Assembly (NCBI RefSeq): GCF_026191675.1
Contig: NZ_JAKRRY010000026.1
Location: 1-64,000, forward strand
Source: Vibrio qingdaonensis
Lineage (GTDB): Bacteria > Pseudomonadota > Gammaproteobacteria > Enterobacterales > Vibrionaceae
DNA length: 64,000 bases
Direction of reading: 5' to 3'
This document shows, piece by piece, positions 25,489 through 33,619 of the stretch. The position numbers and the translations under genes are program-made. How positions within the stretch are numbered: position 1 is the first letter of the stretch; the number at the start of each line of letters is the position of its first letter. Below the pieces are notes generated by a model. The model was not told the origin of the DNA. It saw only the letters and a list, made by a program, of their open reading frames with translations, and searched no databases.

Positions 25489-28047
25489 GTGAAATCGGAA
25501 CAAAAACACACGCCAATGATGCAGCAATACCTGAAGCTAAAAGCTGAAAACCCAGAGATATTGCTTTTTTATCGCATGGGAGATTTCTACGAGTTATTTT
25601 ATGACGACGCAAAAAAAGCGTCTCATCTACTCGATATTTCTCTAACCAAACGCGGCGCCTCTGCTGGCGAGCCAATTCCAATGGCGGGTGTTCCCTTTCA
25701 TGCCGTAGAAGGTTATCTCGCAAAGTTAGTACAGTTAGGCGAATCTGTCGCTATCTGTGAGCAAGTGGGCGATCCCGCGACGAGCAAAGGCCCGGTAGAA
25801 CGCCGAGTCGTTAGAATCGTAACACCAGGCACGGTGACTGACGAAGCGTTACTCTCTGAGCGACTCGACAATCTCATTGCCGCAATTTATCACCACAATG
25901 GTAAATTTGGCTATGCGACTTTAGACATCACCTCTGGTCGATTCCAACTTTGTGAGCCAGAAACCGAAGAAGCGATGTTGGCAGAGCTGCAAAGAACCGC
26001 GCCTAAAGAGCTGCTCTTTCCAGAAGATTTTGAGCCCGTTGATATTATGGCGAGCCGCAACGGTAACCGTCGCCGACCTGTTTGGGAATTTGAAATAGAG
26101 ACAGCCAGACAACAGCTCAACCAACAGTTCGGTACCAAAGACCTGGTTGGTTTTGGCGTTGAACAATGCCTGCTTGGGCTATCCGCAGCAGGGTGTTTGA
26201 TTCAATACGTCAAAGATACTCAACGAACCGCACTGCCTCATATCCGCGCATTAACACTTGTCAGCCAAGATCAATCCGTGATCTTGGATGCGGCGACGCG
26301 ACGCAACCTTGAGCTCACACAGAATCTATCTGGCGGTTACGACAATACTCTTGCTGAAGTGCTTGATCATACAGCAACAGCCATGGGCAGTCGTATGCTT
26401 AAGCGTTGGATTCATCAGCCAATGCGTTGTCAAAAAACACTCAACTATCGTCTCGATGCTATCTCAGAGCTAAAAGAAGACACGCTATTTTCTGAACTTG
26501 CTCCAGTCCTTAAACAGATTGGCGATATCGAACGTATATTGGCGCGCCTTGCACTGCGTTCTGCTCGACCTAGAGACATGGCTCGCCTACGTAGTGCCAT
26601 GCAACAACTGCCTGATCTTGCCCTCAGTTTAGAATCGGTGTCACACCCATATTTACAACAGCTCGCTCAGTTTGCAGCACCCATGAACGACGCCTGTGAA
26701 TTGTTAGAACGTGCCATTAAAGAAAACCCACCGGTTGTGATTCGCGACGGTGGGGTTATTGCTGATGGCTATCATGCTGAGCTTGATGAATGGCGTGAGC
26801 TTGCCAATGGCGCAACGGCTTACTTAGATAAACTGGAACTCGATGAGCGCGAACGTCACGGTATCGACACCTTAAAAGTGGGCTATAACAACGTCCATGG
26901 TTTTTTTATTCAGGTGAGTCGTGGTCAGAGCCACCTTGTGCCCGCCCATTACGTACGCCGCCAAACGCTAAAAAATGCCGAGCGCTACATTATTCCAGAG
27001 CTTAAAGAACACGAAGACAAGGTTTTAAGCTCGAAATCTAAAGCACTTGCGATTGAAAAGCAGCTCTGGGAATCGTTGTTTGATCTTCTGCTCCCTCAGC
27101 TTGAGCAATTCCAAAACTTGGCATCAGCACTGTCTCAACTCGATGTACTGCAAAATTTAGCCGAGCGCGCAGAAAGCCTAGACTATTGCCGTCCGACCAT
27201 CAGCGACAAAGTAGGATTAAGTATTCAAGCAGGTCGTCACCCTGTGGTCGAGCAAGTGATGAACGACCCGTTTATTGCCAACCCAATTTCACTGAGTGCG
27301 CAACGACAAATGTTGATCATTACCGGACCCAACATGGGGGGTAAGTCGACCTATATGCGTCAAACGGCACTGATCGCCCTACTGGCTCACATTGGATCTT
27401 ACGTCCCGGCGGAGAGCGCTGAAATTGGGTCGATTGATCGTATCTTTACTCGTATCGGCGCTTCTGATGACTTAGCATCAGGTCGCTCAACCTTTATGGT
27501 GGAGATGACAGAAACCGCAAATATTTTGCACAACGCCACTCCAAATAGCTTGGTGTTAATGGACGAAATAGGCCGTGGTACTAGCACCTATGACGGTTTG
27601 TCCCTTGCCTGGGCAAGCGCTGAGTGGTTGGCTGCAAAAATTGGCGCGATGACCTTATTCGCCACTCACTATTTTGAACTCACTGAGTTGCCCAACCAGT
27701 TACCTCATCTTGCTAACGTGCATTTAGACGCGGTTGAACATGGCGATTCCATTGCCTTCATGCATGCCGTTCAAGAGGGGGCGGCAAGCAAGTCCTATGG
27801 ACTCGCGGTTGCTGGACTTGCCGGTGTGCCAAAAGCAGTCATCAAAAATGCGCGTCAAAAACTTAGCCAGCTAGAGCAACTCGCACAGAAACCCACTCCT
27901 TCCTCTTCTCGAGTGGACGTGGCGAACCAACTTAGTCTGATCCCGGAACCAAGTGAAGTCGAAGAGGCATTAGCGGGGATTGATCCCGATGACCTCACTC
28001 CGCGCCAAGCACTTGAAGCCCTTTATCGCCTTAAGCATATGTTGTAG
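25489..28047 (+). CDS. mutS: DNA mismatch repair protein MutS
   Basis: Recognises mismatches and small loops and recruits MutL. 852 residues from a GTG start at 25489 (alternative ATG at 25516). The mismatch-reading Phe-X-Glu motif is in MGDFYELFYDD near residue 29; the connector, lever and clamp domains follow; the C-terminal ABC ATPase has Walker A GPNMGGKST near 614, the MVEMTETANIL signature and the Walker B VLMDEIGRGTSTYDG. The C-terminal tetramer helix DLTPRQALEALYRLK is also present. It diverges from pncC and is followed by a bidirectional terminator. Confidence 0.98.
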   Translation: MKSEQKHTPMMQQYLKLKAENPEILLFYRMGDFYELFYDDAKKASHLLDISLTKRGASAGEPIPMAGVPFHAVEGYLAKLVQLGESVAICEQVGDPATSKGPVERRVVRIVTPGTVTDEALLSERLDNLIAAIYHHNGKFGYATLDITSGRFQLCEPETEEAMLAELQRTAPKELLFPEDFEPVDIMASRNGNRRRPVWEFEIETARQQLNQQFGTKDLVGFGVEQCLLGLSAAGCLIQYVKDTQRTALPHIRALTLVSQDQSVILDAATRRNLELTQNLSGGYDNTLAEVLDHTATAMGSRMLKRWIHQPMRCQKTLNYRLDAISELKEDTLFSELAPVLKQIGDIERILARLALRSARPRDMARLRSAMQQLPDLALSLESVSHPYLQQLAQFAAPMNDACELLERAIKENPPVVIRDGGVIADGYHAELDEWRELANGATAYLDKLELDERERHGIDTLKVGYNNVHGFFIQVSRGQSHLVPAHYVRRQTLKNAERYIIPELKEHEDKVLSSKSKALAIEKQLWESLFDLLLPQLEQFQNLASALSQLDVLQNLAERAESLDYCRPTISDKVGLSIQAGRHPVVEQVMNDPFIANPISLSAQRQMLIITGPNMGGKSTYMRQTALIALLAHIGSYVPAESAEIGSIDRIFTRIGASDDLASGRSTFMVEMTETANILHNATPNSLVLMDEIGRGTSTYDGLSLAWASAEWLAAKIGAMTLFATHYFELTELPNQLPHLANVHLDAVEHGDSIAFMHAVQEGAASKSYGLAVAGLAGVPKAVIKNARQKLSQLEQLAQKPTPSSSRVDVANQLSLIPEPSEVEEALAGIDPDDLTPRQALEALYRLKHML

Positions 28048-28077
28048 ATCTCGCCATAACCGCTAGTTACACATGTT

Positions 28078-28105
28078 AAAAAGCGACCATTAGGTCGCTT
28101 TTTAA
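28078..28105. terminator. Bidirectional terminator between mutS and the GH2-like gene
   Basis: AAAAAGCGACC / GGTCGCTTTTT stem with an ATTA-type loop, A and T runs on both sides; symmetric, so it serves both converging genes. Confidence 0.92.
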
Positions 28106-28134
28106 CATTAAGTTGTACGTGCTTATAAACAAGA

Positions 28135-28938
28135 TCAAAGTGGGCAATGCGTCGCACAAAGGGAGCGATTTAACACTACATCCAACGTCTGCTCTTGCCC
28201 ATCGAGCTCGACATATAATGGATATACATCATCACTATTCGGCTGCTTAGGATCCGTATATCGCGGCGCTTCCACTTGAAACAACGCAGACACTTGCTGC
28301 TTTCTTACGTCAATGGGCAATGAGTAAGTCATGCCGTTAAACTTTACTGACGCCGACAATAAACCTGAACGATACGTTTTGTAGTAAAGATCCACCTTAA
28401 ACTCACAACCACCACCATGGTGCCAAATTTGCTCCATAGCCACGTATTCTAAGCGAACATGAGGAATAAATTGCAAGTAAGGTAAATGCCAAATGCCCAT
28501 TCTTGGGTCATTTTCAGGCGACATCACTCCTAATGAACATTGAGGCGTTGCAGCCTCTTCATCGACGAGTAAATCCTCTTCATCATACTCAAGGAACAGC
28601 ACTTCAATGCGATTACGTCCAAGCTGTAGATGGGGTCGCACTTCTTTACGGTATGTCACTTCACTGCCGTCGCAATCCATAACAGCAACACCGTTAACTC
28701 TTACTTCCGCAAAGTAATCAATACCAGAGAAAACAAGATCGACAGCTGGGTGCGATAATTCATGCTCAGTCAGCTCAAAATCATGCATCAGATGCCATTC
28801 TTGCTCAGCAATCGTTGCTTCAGACAAGGTTTCTGGGAGGATTTGACTCAGGGCACCGGGAAATTGCAGATCCCCTTGAGGAATAGAAAGATCGGTCAGC
28901 GGGGAAAGCTGCCAATAACCTGAAATGTTTACTTTCAT
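28135..28938 (-). CDS. Orphan GH2-like sugar-binding domain protein, function unknown
   Basis: Cytoplasmic protein of 267 residues without a signal peptide. It begins ISGYWQLSPLTDLSIPQGDLQFPG and continues with AIAEQEWHL-type and VFSGIDYFAEVRVNGVAVMDCDGSEV-type segments, which match the N-terminal galactose-binding-like jelly roll of GH2 beta-mannosidases; the following part (GIWHLPYLQFIPHVRL...YYKTYRSG) resembles the immunoglobulin-like middle domain. The TIM-barrel domain with the catalytic glutamates is absent, and no frameshifted remainder lies downstream. So it is a two-domain beta-sandwich protein, not a glycosidase on its own. Either a binding/regulatory protein or a stable derivative of an ancient glycosidase. 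Confidence 0.7.
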   Translation of the reverse strand: MKVNISGYWQLSPLTDLSIPQGDLQFPGALSQILPETLSEATIAEQEWHLMHDFELTEHELSHPAVDLVFSGIDYFAEVRVNGVAVMDCDGSEVTYRKEVRPHLQLGRNRIEVLFLEYDEEDLLVDEEAATPQCSLGVMSPENDPRMGIWHLPYLQFIPHVRLEYVAMEQIWHHGGGCEFKVDLYYKTYRSGLLSASVKFNGMTYSLPIDVRKQQVSALFQVEAPRYTDPKQPNSDDVYPLYVELDGQEQTLDVVLNRSLCATHCPL

Positions 28939-29025
28939 TGTAATAATGAGACCTACGCCGTATTTTGCGCAGTATAGTCAAATTGTTGCTAGAAAGATAC
29001 CGTTGTTAAAAGCATGAACAAGAGA

Positions 29026-29053
29026 CAAAAAAGGCCAGCAATGCTGGCCTTTC
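29026..29053 (-). terminator. Terminator of rraB
   Basis: AAAGGCCAGCA / TGCTGGCCTTT stem with a very short loop and a run of seven T on the minus strand, 12 bases after the rraB stop. Confidence 0.92.
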
Positions 29054-29065
29054 AATCAATGACGC

Positions 29066-29482
29066 TTACTCTTCGTCGGCATCATCTTCTTCGGTGTACA
29101 AGGCGTCTTCGCCTTCATAGTACGTACCCCAACCATCGTAGATGATGTCGTACTTTTCAGCGAGGTTCACAAGCTTTTCAACCTGAGCATCTATTTGCTC
29201 AGCGTTTAGCGCTGATTCCATCGTCGCATCACAACAAAGTAGCTTATTGCCATCTTCGTCTTCTGTTTCTTCAGCTTCAAGGACTTCAAAGCCCAACTTG
29301 AATGCTTCGACCACCGCTTTTTCTAAACGCTCAAAATCTTCAGCGAAAAAATGATGCTCGATCTCATAAAGAGAGTCTGGATCACTACCATCTTCAATTA
29401 ATGCTTGAATGATATCGCGAGTTTCTTCCTTTTGAATTTCGATCAATTCTTCAACGGTTAGATACTCATCTTGTTGAGACAT
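29066..29482 (-). CDS. rraB: RraB, regulator of ribonuclease E activity
   Basis: Small, very acidic protein (138 residues) that binds RNase E and alters degradosome composition, changing mRNA decay. The N-terminal LIEIQKEETRDIIQALIEDGSDPDSLYEIEHHF and the YYEGEDALYTEEDDADEE tail match the family. In E. coli rraB lies beside argI, and here it is likewise next to arcA-argF, divergently oriented. Confidence 0.95.
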   Translation of the reverse strand: MSQQDEYLTVEELIEIQKEETRDIIQALIEDGSDPDSLYEIEHHFFAEDFERLEKAVVEAFKLGFEVLEAEETEDEDGNKLLCCDATMESALNAEQIDAQVEKLVNLAEKYDIIYDGWGTYYEGEDALYTEEDDADEE

Positions 29483-29890
29483 AAAAGTGCTCCAGCTAAA
29501 TTAGGTTATCGGACGAATAATACGGTATGTCGCTATAAATCGAAAGATCGAAGCGAGATGTTTCGCAACAAATTTTCACTATTGTTGATTTTTTTAGATC
29601 GATCGAGATCACAGATACATAAATTTAACATTTCACTGTTACATTACGAGTCATGGCTATTTATGTCACAGTACGTCATTTTAGCATCATCATCACCAAA
29701 GAAAAATTATGACTTCATTTTGCATATCATCTCGCCGCACCTCAGAGCGCTCATGTTGGTTTTAATCACTGTGCAAAGGAAAAACCATACCATTTTGTGT
29801 ATTTATGCACTGATAATCGATGGATAGTAATGCCTCATCCGTTCCCCTTGCTGAATATTCAAGCAATAATGTCACGCTTACGCCGCTGAC

Positions 29891-29915
29891 CAAAGCAGAA
29901 AATTTGTCTGCTTTG
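29891..29915. repeat. Perfect stem-loop 1 upstream of arcA
   Basis: CAAAGCAGA (29891-29899) and TCTGCTTTG (29907-29915) around AAATTTG. No T-tract follows on either strand. Confidence 0.7.
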
Positions 29916-29932
29916 CATTCGGAAAATAGCCA

Positions 29933-29968
29933 TTAGTTGCTGCATATTGGCCTATTTGCAGCAACTAA
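29933..29968. repeat. Perfect stem-loop 2 upstream of arcA
   Basis: Twelve-base perfect arms TTAGTTGCTGCA (29933-29944) and TGCAGCAACTAA (29957-29968) around a 12-base loop. No T-tract follows; 73 bases before the arcA start. Confidence 0.75.
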
Positions 29969-29991
29969 CGCCAGTTTCCACACTTGCATCT

Positions 29992-30011
29992 TGATAACAA
30001 GCTTGTCATAA
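29992..30011. promoter_or_regulatory. Operator-like dyad before arcA
   Basis: TGATAACAAG and CTTGTCATAA form a 20-base imperfect dyad (palindromic core ACAAGCTTGT) 30 bases before the arcA ATG. The size and place suit a dimeric repressor; the binding protein is unknown. Confidence 0.35.
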
Positions 30012-30041
30012 ATAGCGCATTGAAAATGGAAAGGAATCACA

Positions 30042-31262
30042 ATGAGCACGTTGTACGTAGGGTCCGAAGTTGGCCAATTGCGCCGAGTATTACTAAATCG
30101 CCCGGAAAGAGCGCTTACCCACCTCACACCATCCAATTGTCATGAACTGTTATTTGATGATGTGTTGGCGGTGGAAGCTGCAGGGGTTGAACACGACGCA
30201 TTTGCTGACACACTGCGTAGCCAAGAGGTCGAAGTACTACTACTTCACGATCTTCTTGTAGAAACACTCGCCGTACCAGAAGCAAAGTCTTGGCTGCTTG
30301 AAACTCAAATTTCAGATTATCGTTATGGCCCTATCTTTGCCGACGAGCTGAAAATTTACCTAGCAGAGATGGACAACGAACACCTTGCTTCTATTTTACT
30401 TGGCGGCCTTGCTTACTCAGAGCTGCCCATTAAAACCACGTCAATTTTACAAAAAATGAGCCGCCCACTCGATTTCGTTATCGAGCCTCTACCTAATCAC
30501 CTATTTACTCGTGATACTTCATGCTGGGTTTATGGTGGCGTCTCATTAAATCCAATGATGAAACCTGCTCGTCAACGCGAAACTAATCATTTGCGTGCTA
30601 TCTACCGTTGGCATCCTACTTTTGCGGGCCAAGATTTCATCAAGTACTTTGGCGATGAAGACTTACACTACGACAATGCCAATATTGAAGGCGGTGATGT
30701 CCTTGTCATTGGCAATGGCGCGGTACTTGTCGGAATCTCTGAGCGCACAACTCCTCAAGGTGTCGAAAACTTAGCGGCGAACCTCTTTAAAACTGGTCAA
30801 GCAAGCCAAGTGATTGCTCTGGATCTTCCTAAACATCGCTCTTGCATGCACCTTGATACTGTCATGACACATATGGACGTCGATACCTTTTCTGTCTACC
30901 CAGAAATTATCAGCGACAAGCTTGATACATGGCGACTCACTGCCGCTCCAGAAGGAAAAATGCAAGTTGAGAAACTGCCTAACTATTTAACTGCGCTGGA
31001 AAGTGCTCTCGATGTCGATAAACTGAATATCATTACGACTGGTGGTGACAACTATGAAGCGGAGCGTGAACAATGGAACGACGCAAACAATGTGCTGACC
31101 GTCAAGCCTGGTGTTGTCATCGGTTATGAAAGAAATGTCTATACCAATGAAAAATATGATAAAGCAGGAATAGAGGTTCTCACAATTCCTGGTAATGAAC
31201 TAGGCCGTGGGCGTGGTGGCGCACGCTGTATGAGCTGTCCAATAGAACGGGATGGCATCTAG
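30042..31262 (+). CDS. arcA: Arginine deiminase
   Basis: Hydrolyses arginine to citrulline and ammonia, the first step of the arginine deiminase pathway. 406 residues. Guanidino-group-modifying fold with the substrate motifs LPNHLFTRDTSCWV and NIEGGDVLVIGNG, the His-containing HLDTVMTHMD block, and the catalytic Cys396 in GRGGARCMSCP near the C-terminus. AAGGA lies ahead of the ATG. A terminator follows, then argF. A carbamate kinase gene (arcC) and an arginine/ornithine exchanger (arcD), usual partners in this pathway, are not in the window. The symbol arcA here is the deiminase, not the ArcA response regulator. Confidence 0.97.
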   Translation: MSTLYVGSEVGQLRRVLLNRPERALTHLTPSNCHELLFDDVLAVEAAGVEHDAFADTLRSQEVEVLLLHDLLVETLAVPEAKSWLLETQISDYRYGPIFADELKIYLAEMDNEHLASILLGGLAYSELPIKTTSILQKMSRPLDFVIEPLPNHLFTRDTSCWVYGGVSLNPMMKPARQRETNHLRAIYRWHPTFAGQDFIKYFGDEDLHYDNANIEGGDVLVIGNGAVLVGISERTTPQGVENLAANLFKTGQASQVIALDLPKHRSCMHLDTVMTHMDVDTFSVYPEIISDKLDTWRLTAAPEGKMQVEKLPNYLTALESALDVDKLNIITTGGDNYEAEREQWNDANNVLTVKPGVVIGYERNVYTNEKYDKAGIEVLTIPGNELGRGRGGARCMSCPIERDGI

Positions 31263-31272
31263 TTATCACGAG

Positions 31273-31299
31273 AAAAAAGCGCCATACCGGCGCTTTTTT
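31273..31299 (+). terminator. Terminator between arcA and argF
   Basis: AAAAAAGCGCC / GGCGCTTTTTT perfect stem with an ATACC loop, 10 bases after the arcA stop. Confidence 0.93.
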
Positions 31300-31311
31300 C
31301 AATTCAATCAA

Positions 31312-31356
31312 AAAATAAATATTCACTTTAAAAGCATTTATATGTATAAATAAGCT
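31312..31356. promoter_or_regulatory. Possible ArgR operator ahead of argF
   Basis: Two sequences resemble ARG boxes (TGAAT-N4-ATTCA): 31312-31325 ends in a perfect ATTCA, and 31343-31356 begins TGTAT. The centre spacing (31 bases) is larger than the usual 21, so the second half is doubtful. Confidence 0.35.
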
Positions 31357-31381
31357 AACCCTCACTCACTAGGTACGGCAC

Positions 31382-32389
31382 ATGGCTTATAACTTACGTA
31401 ATAGAAACTTTTTAAAGCTTCTCGATTTTACGCCCAAAGAAATTCAATTCCTTCTCGACCTTTCTCTGTCTTTAAAGTCGGCAAAATACGCGGGCACAGA
31501 ACAAAAAAAACTGGTCGGAAAAAATATTGCGTTAATCTTTGAAAAAGCCTCGACCCGTACCCGATGTGCTTTTGAAGTAGCAGCGTTTGACCAAGGTGCA
31601 CAAGTCTCTTACCTAGGGCCTTCTGGGTCTCAAATCGGCCATAAAGAGTCAATGAAAGACACCGCGCGAGTGCTAGGTCGAATGTATGACGGCATCGAAT
31701 ATCGAGGCTTTGGACAAGAGATTGTTGAAGAGCTTGGCGCACACGCAGGTGTCCCAGTCTGGAATGGCTTAACCGATGAATTCCACCCCACACAAATCTT
31801 AGCGGATTTTCTCACTATGCTTGAGCATGGCAAAGGAAAACAACTGCATCAAATGACCTTCGCCTACCTTGGTGATGCCCGTAATAACATGGGCAACTCT
31901 CTTATGGTGGGCGCGGCAAAAATGGGCATGGATATTCGCTTAGTGGCTCCAAAAGCCTTTTGGCCAGAACAGGCGTTAGTCGAAGAGTGCCAGGCTATCG
32001 CAGAAAAAACAGGCGCAACGATCACCTTAACGGAGAATGTAGCGCAAGGTGTTAAAGGCTGTGATTTTCTCTATACCGACGTGTGGGTATCGATGGGCGA
32101 ACCTGCTTCGGCTTGGGAGGAACGTATTGCACAAATGAAGCCTTACCAAGTCAATATGGCCATGCTTGAATCCACGGGTAATCGTGATGTGAAATTTATG
32201 CACTGCCTACCAGCATTCCATGATGACCAAACGACTATAGGCAAAGAGATTGCGGAAAAATATGGCCTTAATGGTTTAGAGGTCAGTGATGAAGTGTTTG
32301 AATCCGAACATTCTATCGTCTTTGATGAAGCAGAGAATAGAATGCACACCATAAAAGCGGTGATGGTTGCGACACTTGGCAATGGATAA
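31382..32389 (+). CDS. argF: Ornithine carbamoyltransferase
   Basis: Interconverts ornithine plus carbamoyl phosphate and citrulline plus phosphate. 335 residues, cytoplasmic trimer. Carbamoyl-phosphate motif FEKASTRTRCAFEVAA near residue 53, WNGLTDEFHPTQILADF near 125 and the ornithine-site MHCLPAFHDD near 271 are intact. It works in arginine synthesis, and with the neighbouring arginine deiminase could run in the catabolic direction; sequence alone does not tell whether it is the anabolic or catabolic type. It has its own terminator-insulated start and is followed by the pyrBI leader. Confidence 0.96.
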   Translation: MAYNLRNRNFLKLLDFTPKEIQFLLDLSLSLKSAKYAGTEQKKLVGKNIALIFEKASTRTRCAFEVAAFDQGAQVSYLGPSGSQIGHKESMKDTARVLGRMYDGIEYRGFGQEIVEELGAHAGVPVWNGLTDEFHPTQILADFLTMLEHGKGKQLHQMTFAYLGDARNNMGNSLMVGAAKMGMDIRLVAPKAFWPEQALVEECQAIAEKTGATITLTENVAQGVKGCDFLYTDVWVSMGEPASAWEERIAQMKPYQVNMAMLESTGNRDVKFMHCLPAFHDDQTTIGKEIAEKYGLNGLEVSDEVFESEHSIVFDEAENRMHTIKAVMVATLGNG

Positions 32390-32428
32390 AAAGTCACAAT
32401 ATAACGGTTAAACCTTTGATGTAATCGC

Positions 32429-32469
32429 TTGCGCTCACAATTGTTAAGAGTATAATCCTCGGCAATTTG
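32429..32469 (+). promoter_or_regulatory. pyrBI promoter with AATTTG start site
   Basis: TTGCGC (32429-32434), 16-base spacer, perfect TATAAT (32451-32456), then AATTTG at 32464-32469 as the predicted first transcribed bases. In E. coli pyrBI the identical AAUUUG start allows UTP-dependent reiterative transcription, so the same control is likely here. Confidence 0.75.
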
Positions 32470-32484
32470 TCAGGGGGATAGTAC

Positions 32485-32607
32485 ATGGCGCAACCGAGTT
32501 TCAATACATTGCTGAGCTTTACTACATGTTTAAGCGTTAATGCAGTGGCAACTCACGATAGGTTCTTTACTTATCACGCACCGTTATTATTTCCTATTGA
32601 ATACTAA
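32485..32607 (+). CDS. pyrL: pyrBI leader peptide
   Basis: ORF of 40 codons with a GGGGG ribosome binding site seven bases ahead, ATG at 32485 and TAA at 32605. The peptide is not homologous to the enteric PyrL, but its 3' half crosses a pyrimidine-rich stretch (codons for Phe-Phe-Thr-Tyr, then Leu-Leu-Phe-Pro), and its stop abuts the attenuator stem. This is the layout of UTP-sensing attenuation: at low UTP the polymerase pauses in the U-rich tract, the ribosome catches up and prevents hairpin formation. The peptide itself probably has no function. Confidence 0.8.
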   Translation: MAQPSFNTLLSFTTCLSVNAVATHDRFFTYHAPLLFPIEY

Positions 32608-32632
32608 GCCTCCCGCTATGGGGGGCTTTTTT
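32608..32632 (+). terminator. pyrBI attenuator
   Basis: GCCTCCC / GGGGGGC stem (one G-U pair) with a GCTAT loop and six T residues. It begins right after the leader-peptide stop, 46 bases before pyrB. Confidence 0.92.
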
Positions 32633-32677
32633 ATGGCTGCTAACTCTGGTTTAGTTTTAACTATAGGGAAGATAAAC

Positions 32678-33607
32678 ATGGCGAATACGCTGTACCAAAA
32701 GCACATTATCTCAATTCCTGAGCTGTCTCGTGAAGAGCTAGAACTCATCGTGGAAACGGCTGGACAACTTAAGTCAAACCCACAACCTGAGCTGATCAAA
32801 AATAAGGTGATCGCGAGCTGTTTCTTTGAACCCTCAACTCGTACTCGCCTATCATTTGAAACAGCTATCCAACGCATTGGTGGTGATGTCATTGGTTTTG
32901 ATAGTGGCGGCAATACATCGCTGGCTAAAAAAGGCGAAACACTTGCTGATTCCGTTCAAGTTATCTCCTCATACGTTGATGCTTTTGTTATGCGCCACCC
33001 ACAAGAAGGGGCAGCTCGCCTTGCGTCTGAGTTTTCAAATGGCACGCCAGTTATCAATGCCGGTGATGGTGCGAATCAACACCCGACACAGACTCTTCTG
33101 GATCTCTACAGCATTTATGAAACACAAGGGCGACTCGATGACATCAATGTCGCATTCGTTGGTGATCTTAAATATGGTCGAACGGTTCACTCGCTAACTC
33201 AAGCGCTAGCAAAGTTTAATAATGTGCGTTTTTATTTCATCGCGCCAGAAGCACTTGCCATGCCTGACTATATCTGTGAAGAGCTAGAAGAATCGGGCAT
33301 CAAGTTTAGTATTCACCAAGAGATTGAAGAAGTGGTGCCTGAACTGGATGTGCTTTATATGACTCGAGTGCAAAAAGAGCGATTTGATGAATCAGAATAT
33401 GCGCACATCAAGTCAGCCTACATCTTGTCCGCGGATACCTTGAAACAAGCACGCGACAACCTAAAAGTCCTTCACCCTCTTCCTCGTGTTGATGAAATCA
33501 CCGTGGACGTTGATAAAACGCCTTACGCTTACTATTTCCAGCAAGCAGAAAATGGCGTCTATGCGCGTGAAGCGCTCTTAGCTCTTGTGTTAAATGAAAC
33601 GTTGTAA
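32678..33607 (+). CDS. pyrB: Aspartate carbamoyltransferase catalytic subunit
   Basis: Condenses aspartate and carbamoyl phosphate, the committed step of pyrimidine synthesis. The ATG at 32678 (MANTLYQKHIISIPELSREE, 309 residues) matches the E. coli protein and has AGGGA ahead; longer open frame upstream is the leader region. Motifs FFEPSTRTRLSFE near 51, GANQHPTQTLLDLY near 130 and LHPLPRVDEI near 263 are intact. Forms the 2c3:3r2 holoenzyme with PyrI, encoded 12 bases downstream, and is controlled by the upstream attenuator. Confidence 0.98.
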   Translation: MANTLYQKHIISIPELSREELELIVETAGQLKSNPQPELIKNKVIASCFFEPSTRTRLSFETAIQRIGGDVIGFDSGGNTSLAKKGETLADSVQVISSYVDAFVMRHPQEGAARLASEFSNGTPVINAGDGANQHPTQTLLDLYSIYETQGRLDDINVAFVGDLKYGRTVHSLTQALAKFNNVRFYFIAPEALAMPDYICEELEESGIKFSIHQEIEEVVPELDVLYMTRVQKERFDESEYAHIKSAYILSADTLKQARDNLKVLHPLPRVDEITVDVDKTPYAYYFQQAENGVYAREALLALVLNETL

Positions 33608-33619
33608 GGTAGGCATAAC

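Larger units (their letters stand above)
29483..30041. other. Long divergent intergenic region between rraB and arcA
   Basis: 559 bases, strongly A+T rich in the first 350. An apparent plus-strand frame from 29471 shows no ribosome binding site and an unlikely composition, so I do not call it. The last 150 bases contain two perfect stem-loops and an imperfect dyad (listed separately). A half CRP-like site (TGTGATC on the minus strand ending at 29613) is too weak to call. Confidence 0.6.

Noticed and set aside
28135..28938. Calling this gene beta-mannosidase
   Set aside because: The catalytic TIM barrel and both catalytic glutamates are absent.
29595..29615. CRP site upstream of arcA
   Set aside because: Only one half (TGTGATC) matches; the other half lacks TCACA.
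29471..29827. Plus-strand frame of 118 codons in the rraB-arcA gap
   Set aside because: Begins inside rraB on the opposite strand, no ribosome binding site, composition set by A+T-rich DNA, no recognisable domain.
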